DNA of 64,000 bases, taken from contig CASEGX010000017.1 of the NCBI GenBank assembly GCA_949287505.1, positions 37,236-101,235 on the forward strand, in the 5' to 3' direction. The notes beneath the pieces are model-generated. The model searched no databases. It saw only the letters and a program-made list of their open reading frames with translations, and was not told the origin of the DNA. This DNA is from an uncultured Spirochaetales bacterium. Its GTDB lineage: Bacteria; Spirochaetota; Spirochaetia; Sphaerochaetales; Sphaerochaetaceae. This document shows, piece by piece, positions 35,052-42,189 of this stretch. Each line of letters starts with the position of its first letter. Position 1 is the first letter of the stretch. The position numbers and the translations under genes are program-made.

Positions 35052-36124
35052 AAAAACAGTTTCGGTTGAACAGCAATCTAGCCTATGCAGTTGCAAAATA
35101 TGTCCTTGCCCTGCTGGCTGTAATGCTGCTGGGAATTTTGCTGATTGTGCTTCAGGGGCAGGATGTCAAGGCTGCCGGTAAGGCCATGGTGTTTGGTGCT
35201 GTAGGAAATCTGTCCAGAATCGGAAACACGATTCGCTGGATTACACCGTGCATTATGACCAGTATTTCGGCTGCAATGGCATTTCGTGGCGGTATTTGGA
35301 ACATGGGAGTGGGCGGACAGCTGTATATGGGGGCTTTTGCGGCCACTGTTGTCGCACTGTACGGATCATTTCCTTCAGTAATTTTCCCCTTTGTCTGTAT
35401 GCTGGCAGGCTGTATTGCCGGTATGCTCTTTGCCTTGATTCCGGCGCTTTTGAAGCGTTTTTTAAATGTCAGCGAGATGATTACCACATTGATGCTCAAT
35501 TACGTGGCAACACTGCTTACCACCTATTTTACTAAGCTGGTCAACGGCATCAGCGCCAACAATAACAGTAAGGCCATGGCGACTCCTCTTATTCCGGATG
35601 AGGCTTGCCTTACCAATTTGATTCCAAGGACCAACGCCAATACAGGCATCTTTATTGCCATTGCCATCGTGATTGCGGTGTACCTGGTTTATCGTTATAC
35701 GGTGGTAGGCTATGAGATGCGGCAGGTGGGTGCCAATTTCAGGTTTGCCCAGACCGGCGGTGTTAAGACTAACAAAATGTACCTTTCCATTTTCTTGGTT
35801 TCAGGTATGATTGCAGGACTTGCTGGCGCCATTGAGATTTTAGGCGTATATGGCAAGTTTACTGCAGATTTTGCTAGTAACATGGGCTGGGATGGCATCA
35901 TGATTGCCACAATCGGAGCCAACAATCCTTTGGCGACAGGAGCCGTTGCGGTTTTGTGGGGTGCGTTAAAGTCAGGTTCGTTGTATATGGAAGCCATAAC
36001 TGAAACCAACCGCCTGACCATGGAGGTCATTCAGGCAGTCTTCGTGCTGTTTGTGACAGTGAATTATCGGAAGCTGTTCCGTAGAAGGGGCAACGAAGAC
36101 AGACATGCGGTAAAAGGAGCGTGA
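35048..36124 (+). CDS. Nucleoside ABC transporter permease 1
   Basis: A 358-residue BPD-2-type permease with about 8-10 membrane helices, the family signature near GGIWNMGVGGQLYMGAFAA, LKRFLNVSEMITTLMLNYVA, and LAGAIEILGVYGKF. It matches the NupB/YufP class of purine nucleoside importers that work with BMP lipoproteins. ATGA overlap with the ATPase gene. Confidence 0.9.
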   Translation: MKKQFRLNSNLAYAVAKYVLALLAVMLLGILLIVLQGQDVKAAGKAMVFGAVGNLSRIGNTIRWITPCIMTSISAAMAFRGGIWNMGVGGQLYMGAFAATVVALYGSFPSVIFPFVCMLAGCIAGMLFALIPALLKRFLNVSEMITTLMLNYVATLLTTYFTKLVNGISANNNSKAMATPLIPDEACLTNLIPRTNANTGIFIAIAIVIAVYLVYRYTVVGYEMRQVGANFRFAQTGGVKTNKMYLSIFLVSGMIAGLAGAIEILGVYGKFTADFASNMGWDGIMIATIGANNPLATGAVAVLWGALKSGSLYMEAITETNRLTMEVIQAVFVLFVTVNYRKLFRRRGNEDRHAVKGA

Positions 36125-36128
36125 AGGT

Positions 36129-37049
36129 ATGCTGGAAACTTTTTTTGAGGCGACTACCATGGCCTCTGCATTGCGATTGGCAACACCTCTAATTTTTGCT
36201 GCCATCGGTGGGTGTTTTTGCGATCGGGCCGGTGTATTTAACATCGCGTTGGAGAGCTTTATGCTCTGCTCTGCGTTTTTCGCAGCACTGGGTACATATT
36301 TTACGGTCAATCCATATGTGGGTGTATTGTATGGTATTCTTGCTGGATTGGTGTGCGCTGCAATCTTCGGGCTATTTGTATTCTATCTGGATTCCAGTGG
36401 AATCGTGGTTTCCATTGCAATGAATCTAAGTGCATGGGGGTTGACCACTCTGCTGATGCTGTTTTTCTGGGGTAGCCGTGGCTCTTTTACGGATGAGCGT
36501 CTTGTGAGTCTTCCTACCATCCATATTGCATGGCTTGAGAAGATCCCTTATCTTGGCACCATATTTGATGGACAGAACCTGTTGGTATACTTAGCTCTGG
36601 TGATGATGGTGGTAATGTGGTTTGTCATGTACAAGACACCATTTGGCCTCCGTCTGCGGGGTGTTGGCATGAACATGCACGCTGCCCAGACCATCGGAAT
36701 CGGCACATTGAAATACCGTTGGATTGCAACCCTGATAACCGGTGCTTTCTGCGGAATCGGCGGAGCTGTGCTTCCCATTGGTGGTACGTCCATTTTCTCC
36801 GAGAACATGACTGCAGGGCGTGGTTTTCTGGCGGTGGCTGCACTGCTAGTTGCAAAGGGAAATCCACTGTTCTCTGGACTTTTCTGTCTGCTCTTTGCAT
36901 ACACTGACGCAGTTTCTTTGGGTCTTCAGAATATAGGGATTCCTTCCCAGCTGGTGGAAACGCTGCCGTATGTAACCACGATTCTTGTACTGGTGGTTAC
37001 CGGAATTAACCAGAAGCTTTCGGACAAACGTGGGGCAGCCTTCCAGTGA
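36129..37049 (+). CDS. Nucleoside ABC transporter permease 2
   Basis: A 306-residue permease of the same superfamily, NupC/YufQ class, with RLATPLIFAAIGGCFCDRAG at the N-terminus and GIGGAVLPIGGTSIFSENMT plus FSGLFCLLFAYTDA later. It completes the transporter and ends the island operon; no clear terminator follows. GC and codon use of the island differ from the flanks (Leu CTG is common here, CTT/CTC in the host genes). Confidence 0.9.
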   Translation: MLETFFEATTMASALRLATPLIFAAIGGCFCDRAGVFNIALESFMLCSAFFAALGTYFTVNPYVGVLYGILAGLVCAAIFGLFVFYLDSSGIVVSIAMNLSAWGLTTLLMLFFWGSRGSFTDERLVSLPTIHIAWLEKIPYLGTIFDGQNLLVYLALVMMVVMWFVMYKTPFGLRLRGVGMNMHAAQTIGIGTLKYRWIATLITGAFCGIGGAVLPIGGTSIFSENMTAGRGFLAVAALLVAKGNPLFSGLFCLLFAYTDAVSLGLQNIGIPSQLVETLPYVTTILVLVVTGINQKLSDKRGAAFQ

Positions 37050-37236
37050 TGGAGAGCTGCATTCTATTCCTGCGATACTTTGGAATGAGATGCTTTGCAT
37101 AAGGAGTAGAAATATGAAGTCTGAAAGGATTTTGAAACTATAATCCACCTCGGAACAAATCCAAAAATGGTGACGGTATAATCCAGTATCACTTTCCAGC
37201 TTCGTTGCATAGATCAATGCGTATGATGAGGGGTAA

Positions 37237-37452
37237 GGGAGAATGATCCTGCTGTACTTATTAAACGCGATAGATACAGTAGCAAGAGCAAAATGGATGA
37301 CAAAGACAACAAAGGAAGAGGAATATTCAGAGAAGGGCTTTAAAAGCGCTTTCACCGAATGACAATTCCCTTTTGCTACTGTATGCAAGATACTGAATGC
37401 AATAGGCTATACTCTTGTGCCTGTGCGGACTCTCTCGGAGAAAGAAGCATAG
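37237..37452 (+). pseudogene. Decayed addiction-module antidote (HigA-like)
   Basis: From 37258 one frame reads LLNAIDTVARAKWMTKTTK, then a segment EKGFKSAFTE, a TGA stop at 37360-37362, and continues FATVCKILNAIGYTLVPV to a TAG at 37450-37452. This is the layout of the putative addiction module antidote family (ALxDVARAxG ... LYKALS ... FxTVLKVxxALGxxL). The in-frame stop and an upstream frameshift make it non-functional. No toxin gene is visible. Downstream DNA to 37.9 kb holds no intact gene. Confidence 0.6.
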
Positions 37453-37590
37453 GTAGCGCAAACCTGGATTTGACCAAAAATTCCTGAAACATAAAACGGT
37501 TGAAAATTACTTGGTTTGGTGGAACTTTGTTTTGTATAAATAATATTCTTCGATTGCAATTATATGCGGTAGATTGGCATTTCATAACCT

Positions 37591-37656
37591 GAGAAGATGT
37601 ATTCCAGCAATAAGCAGGAGTTTGCGACAGTCTATAGCAGAAGAAGAGTTGGAAAA
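37591..37656 (+). pseudogene. P-loop fragment of an AAA ATPase (DUF234/DUF4143 class)
   Basis: A 22-codon stretch reads NKQEFATVYSRRRVGK. The motif EFVAVYGRRRVGKT is the Walker A region of archaeal-type AAA ATPases with DUF234/DUF4143. The frame is not continued on either side. It may be the head of the same kind of gene whose tail survives at 28008, on the other side of the island. Confidence 0.45.
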
Positions 37657-37906
37657 CGACATCAATCAATCATTTTATCCGTGTTATACATATGGTTAGT
37701 CATCCGGGAGAGATACGGACAGAAAGTTACATCCTTCTAGTTATTGGCTACACTGCAGGAAGATTCGTTTTGCAGTAGCCGGTTCCTTATTGATATCACT
37801 GGTACGTTTTCAGCAAACAGCTTATTCCCTACATGCTATGGTAAATATGTAAAAATTAGCACTTGCAGATAGTTGGATGCAATTAGTTTTAAATTACGGT
37901 TTCGTT

Positions 37907-37949
37907 GTTGCAAAATGTTTCACATGGTTTGGTATTAATGGTTTATACT
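37907..37949 (+). promoter_or_regulatory. xdhA upstream region with direct-repeat element
   Basis: GTTGCA-AAAT-GTTTCA (37907-37922) matches the GTTGCA-N4-GTTGCA element of the ygfK and ygeW promoters with one mismatch. A -10-like TATACT lies at 37944-37949; no good -35 is seen, so the element may stand in its place. The leader to xdhA is about 65 bp. Confidence 0.45.
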
Positions 37950-38021
37950 GATGGTGGAAAAATTTCCTTAGATAGATAAATGCCCATTATGTAAGGAAAA
38001 ATATAATGGATTGGAGGAAAG

Positions 38022-40163
38022 ATGCCTCATACAGCAATAGATGACAGAATTGTCAGAGTTGATGCGGTACAGAAAGCAAGAGGAGAGGCCCGGTATGTGT
38101 CTGATCTCACATTCTCTGATATGCAGTATGCATATATGGTGCGCTCATCAATCCCTCGTGGAACTATCGATTCAATCACGATGCCCGAGCTTCCTGATGG
38201 TTACTGGTTCATAACCTACAAGGATATACCGGCTGAAGGCCGGAATGAGCTCTGGATGATCCAGAAGGACTGGAAGTGCTTTGCAGAGAATGATGTAAAG
38301 TATGTTGGAGAGACTATCGGTCTCCTTGTCGGACCCGACCGGAATATGCTCCGCTTCCTTCTTGATAAGATAGAGATCAAGTACACCGAAAAAGAGGCTG
38401 CGATAACAATCGATGAAGGTCTTGCCGTGAAGGGCGGCCCTATTGTCGGTGAGGATAATGTTCTCTGCCAGCTGTTTGTGGAGAAGGGAAAGCCTATGGA
38501 AGAGGTTTTCAAGGAGGCAGATTCCGTTTTCGAGGAAACCATTGAGACAGGTTTCCAGGAACATGTCCATCTTGAGACAAATGGTGCGATTATCACCATC
38601 GAAAATGGCAAATACACTTTCTATGCTTCCGCACAGTGTCCGTTCTATATCCGCAAAGCTGTGGCAGGGCTTCTTGGACTTCAGCCTGATGATATTGTCG
38701 TCAAGCAGACAACGACAGGCGGTGCATTCGGTGGAAAGGAACACTTTCCAGATGTTCTCTGCGGGCCTCTGCTTGTTGCAGAGCACAAGATCAGGAAGCC
38801 TATAAAGCTTATATTCGACAGAGAAGAGGACATGCTCTATTCGGTAAAGAGGCATCCGTCAAAGACGACATTCCGTACTGCCCTTGATAAGGATGGCAAC
38901 ATACTGGGTATCGATGGTCTTGTCGTATACAACTGCGGTCCTTATCTTTCCGGTTCATTCGTTGTTCTTCAGCGTGGTATCTTCCACGCAAATGGTGTGT
39001 ATGACATCCCTAACACGTACGTGAAGGGTATTGGAATCGCAACCAACACGTTCCCCTCCGATGCTTTCCGTGGTTTCGGTGCTCCTCAGACACTATATGC
39101 CATTGAGACACATATGGAGCATATCGCAAAACGCTTCGGCATCGACCCTGCAGAGTACAAGTCAAGATACTTCATCAAGCAGGGTGGGGAGACAATCACG
39201 AATGGTCACATCGTGGAACGCGTGGTCCTTCCTGAAATGATGAAGCAGGTTGTTGATTCTTCTGATTATTTCCGTAAGGCAAAGGAATACACTCCAGGCT
39301 GCGGAAAGGGTATCGGAATAAGCTTCTACAACCATGGCGGTGCTTTCACAGGAAATGGAGAGCAGTCAATCATCAAAGCGCATGCACGCCTTGTGAAGAC
39401 TGGAGAGAGAGTCCGCATAGAAGTCGGTTCAACAGAGATGGGGCAGGGATTCCAGACGACACTCCGGAAGATTGCAGCTGCAACGCTGGAAATACCAATC
39501 GAGAATGTCGATTATGATAACCCTGATACCTCTGTGGTTCCTGACTCAGGCCCTACCGCAGCATCCCGCTCCACAATGATTGTCGGACGCCTCATCGAGC
39601 GCTGTGGCGAGGAGATGAAGGCCAGGTGGGATGAAGGAGATTTCTCTGTAGAGAAGGAGTATGAGCATCCGGAAGGGCATCCATGGGATCAGAATACATT
39701 CCGCGGTGATGCATATCTTGGCTATGGATGGGGCTGCTGCGTTGTCGAGCTTGAGGTCGATAAACTCACAAAGGAAGTGAAGGTTGTCGGAATCTGGTCA
39801 AGCCATGACATCGGAAAGGCCATCGACGAACTCATCGTTCATGGACAGGTCAATGGAGGAATCGTTCAGTCTCTCGGTTACGCTTCGATGGAGAAGATGG
39901 AGAACAGGAATGGTCATTTCAAGCAGTCATCCATGTCCGATTATGTAATTCCTACCAGCATGGAATTCCCGACACAGAAATGGTTCTTAGTGGATAATCC
40001 TTACCAGTGGGGACCTTTTGGAGCGAAAGGTATGGGTGAGCTTGTATTCAATGGAGCTGATGCCGCATACATTGACGCGCTTGAAAGGGCGCTTGGTACG
40101 GAGATACAAAAAATCCCGATGCCGCCAGAGGATATTGAGGAGGCTCTGAAAAATGCTCAGTGA
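38022..40163 (+). CDS. xdhA: Xanthine dehydrogenase-type molybdenum-binding subunit
   Basis: A 713-residue molybdopterin-binding subunit of the xanthine oxidase family. Moco and substrate motifs: TTGGAFGGKEHFP, DAFRGFGAPQ, GSTEMGQGFQT, and the catalytic Glu in GAKGMGELVF (about E673). It would hydroxylate a purine such as hypoxanthine or xanthine, or work in reverse on urate. The subunit order A-C-B follows with 10-11 bp overlaps. TTGGAGGAAAG precedes the ATG. Length is slightly below E. coli XdhA (752). Confidence 0.9.
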   Translation: MPHTAIDDRIVRVDAVQKARGEARYVSDLTFSDMQYAYMVRSSIPRGTIDSITMPELPDGYWFITYKDIPAEGRNELWMIQKDWKCFAENDVKYVGETIGLLVGPDRNMLRFLLDKIEIKYTEKEAAITIDEGLAVKGGPIVGEDNVLCQLFVEKGKPMEEVFKEADSVFEETIETGFQEHVHLETNGAIITIENGKYTFYASAQCPFYIRKAVAGLLGLQPDDIVVKQTTTGGAFGGKEHFPDVLCGPLLVAEHKIRKPIKLIFDREEDMLYSVKRHPSKTTFRTALDKDGNILGIDGLVVYNCGPYLSGSFVVLQRGIFHANGVYDIPNTYVKGIGIATNTFPSDAFRGFGAPQTLYAIETHMEHIAKRFGIDPAEYKSRYFIKQGGETITNGHIVERVVLPEMMKQVVDSSDYFRKAKEYTPGCGKGIGISFYNHGGAFTGNGEQSIIKAHARLVKTGERVRIEVGSTEMGQGFQTTLRKIAAATLEIPIENVDYDNPDTSVVPDSGPTAASRSTMIVGRLIERCGEEMKARWDEGDFSVEKEYEHPEGHPWDQNTFRGDAYLGYGWGCCVVELEVDKLTKEVKVVGIWSSHDIGKAIDELIVHGQVNGGIVQSLGYASMEKMENRNGHFKQSSMSDYVIPTSMEFPTQKWFLVDNPYQWGPFGAKGMGELVFNGADAAYIDALERALGTEIQKIPMPPEDIEEALKNAQ

Positions 40164-40632
40164 GATTGTTTTCCACGTAAATGGCAAGAAAATCGTATTC
40201 ACCGGCAATCCGCTGACAAGGCTTGTCGATGTTCTCAGAGAGGAACTAGGACTCACAGGAGTCAAGGAAGGCTGTGGAGAGGGCGAATGCGGAGCATGTT
40301 CTGTCATCAAGGACGGAAAGCTCGTTACAAGCTGCATTATCCCTGTCGGAGCTGTGCATGGTTCAGATATCTACACAATCGAGGGAATCAGGGACACCGA
40401 GAAGGGCAAGTGCATAATCGACGCATTCGCAGAAGGCGGTGCAGTGCAGTGCGGTTTCTGCATCCCTGGAATGGTGATGGCAGCCTATGCTCTTCTTTCT
40501 TCGAATCCTCATCCTACGGAACTCGAGATAAGAAAAGGCATAAGCGGGAACATCTGCCGCTGTACAGGCTACGATCTCATTGTTGAAAGCATCAAGCTTG
40601 CTTCCGAGAAGGGAGGTGAATTATGGGCATGA
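40153..40632 (+). CDS. xdhC: Xanthine dehydrogenase [2Fe-2S] subunit
   Basis: A 159-residue two-cluster ferredoxin subunit, the same length as E. coli XdhC. Cluster ligands are C41, C46, C49 and C61 (GCGEGECGACS ... SC) and C100, C103, C135 and C137 (QCGFC ... ICRC). It passes electrons from the Mo site to the flavin subunit. The start overlaps xdhA by 11 bp. Confidence 0.95.
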   Translation: MLSEIVFHVNGKKIVFTGNPLTRLVDVLREELGLTGVKEGCGEGECGACSVIKDGKLVTSCIIPVGAVHGSDIYTIEGIRDTEKGKCIIDAFAEGGAVQCGFCIPGMVMAAYALLSSNPHPTELEIRKGISGNICRCTGYDLIVESIKLASEKGGELWA

Positions 40633-41492
40633 CATATATTCCTGTTAATCTTCAGGAAGCGCTGCACCTGAGAGCTGAGAAAAAGGCAAAACCCCTTGCT
40701 GGTGGCTCTGACATGATGGTTCAGGCAAAACGCGGTATCGGCCTTGCTCCAGAGTTCCCTTTTGATGTGATGATAATCACAGGGCTTGATGAGCTGAAGG
40801 GAATAAAGCTTCTTGATGACGGCTCCGTGGAGATCGGAGCTCTGACAACACCTCATGAGATTGCTGTCTCTGACATTGTGCCTTGGCATGTCCGTGAAGC
40901 TGCTGCAGGAATGGGCGCGATTGCACTGCGTAACAGTGCTACAATCGGGGGAAACATAGGAAATGCATCCCCGAAGGGAGATCTTCCTCAGCCTCTGATT
41001 CTTCTTGATGCTTCTGTAGTGCTTGCATCAATCAGGGGAGAAAGGAAAATCCTGCTTGATGATTTCATTCTCGGGTCAAAGAAAACGGCTCTTGAAGATG
41101 ATGAGATCATAAAGAGCGTGATCATTCCTCCTCATGATTTCTCATATCTCTTTTACAGGAAGATAGGAATGAGAAGGGCAAACGCGATCTCCAAGCTCTC
41201 GCTTTCTGCCGCAGCTGTTGTCAAGGATGGGGAGATCCTTGATTTCCGTGCAGCTTCCGGAGCCGCGGGTCCTCGTGTGATCAGGTCTCGCGATGCAGAA
41301 AACATCATAAAGGGACATAAGGTGGAGGAGATACCTTCCCTTATGGATGTATTCCTTGATGCATGGAATGAGGCGATCTCTCCGCATGCCATGCCTCTTT
41401 ACAGGCGGAATACGACAAGGAGAATGCTGGATTATTTCCTCACTTCAATACATTCTGGAGCGGAGGAAGGCATCATAGAAGAGGAGGCATAG
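40623..41492 (+). CDS. xdhB: Xanthine dehydrogenase FAD-binding subunit
   Basis: A 289-residue CoxM/XdhB-type flavoprotein. FAD motifs AGGSDMMVQ (about residue 24) and RNSATIGGNIGNASPKGD (about 101) are present, then a C-terminal domain. It completes a three-subunit xdhA-C-B enzyme. GGGAGG lies before the ATG, overlapping the end of xdhC by 10 bp. Confidence 0.92.
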   Translation: MGMTYIPVNLQEALHLRAEKKAKPLAGGSDMMVQAKRGIGLAPEFPFDVMIITGLDELKGIKLLDDGSVEIGALTTPHEIAVSDIVPWHVREAAAGMGAIALRNSATIGGNIGNASPKGDLPQPLILLDASVVLASIRGERKILLDDFILGSKKTALEDDEIIKSVIIPPHDFSYLFYRKIGMRRANAISKLSLSAAAVVKDGEILDFRAASGAAGPRVIRSRDAENIIKGHKVEEIPSLMDVFLDAWNEAISPHAMPLYRRNTTRRMLDYFLTSIHSGAEEGIIEEEA

Positions 41493-42179
41493 ATGAGAAG
41501 TATTTTCCATCCCCAGAGTGCAGAAGAAGCTGTCAGACTTCATCATGAGATTGAGAATTCTGTGTATCTTGCAGGTGGAACGGAAATCATGCGTCTCGGT
41601 TCCTCCATCTCTCCTGATGAGGCTTTGATAGACATAACTTCACTGCCTCTCTCTGGAATACGGGAAGATGAGGAAGGCGTGGTGATCGGTGCGCTTACGA
41701 CACTTGAGGAGATTGCCTCTTCTGAGCTTGTCCCGGAGTTCATAAGGAAGGCAGCTTCCTTCGATGCCTCGCTTCAGCTCAGGAATGCTGCGACGATCGG
41801 AGGAAACTTTGCATTGAGGCGCACAGACAGCTATCTTCTTCCCTCTCTTCTTGCGTCGGAAGGGGAAATGCAGATCATGTGCACTGAGGGGCTGAAAAGA
41901 AAGAGTATCGCAGAAGTGTTTGAGAAGACGGAATGCAAGGCTCTTTTCATGTCATTCATCATTGAGAAGAAACGACACGGAGAGGTAAAAAGGATTGCCC
42001 GTTCCTCTCACTCTCATGCGGCAATCACTGCATCTGTTTCCGAAGGCATATATGCCTTTGCCGTCTCCGGTTCCGGCATAGCCTACGGCGCAAGGGATTC
42101 ATGGAAGGAAATTCCATTCAGAGATGATCTGACAGGATCTGCTGACTATAAGAGGTATCTTGCCTCTGTGATTTTCTGA
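41493..42179 (+). CDS. ygfM: Second FAD-binding subunit, YgfM type
   Basis: A 228-residue flavoprotein subunit, shorter than XdhB. The FAD site shows AGGTEIMRLG and RNAATIGGNFALRRTDSYL; the C-terminal domain is reduced. YgfM-type proteins are paired with XdhD in E. coli clusters, and here ygfM directly precedes xdhD. It starts immediately after the xdhB stop. It is likely the flavin partner of XdhD, which has no flavin domain. Confidence 0.85.
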   Translation: MRSIFHPQSAEEAVRLHHEIENSVYLAGGTEIMRLGSSISPDEALIDITSLPLSGIREDEEGVVIGALTTLEEIASSELVPEFIRKAASFDASLQLRNAATIGGNFALRRTDSYLLPSLLASEGEMQIMCTEGLKRKSIAEVFEKTECKALFMSFIIEKKRHGEVKRIARSSHSHAAITASVSEGIYAFAVSGSGIAYGARDSWKEIPFRDDLTGSADYKRYLASVIF

Positions 42180-42189
42180 GGAGGACTGT

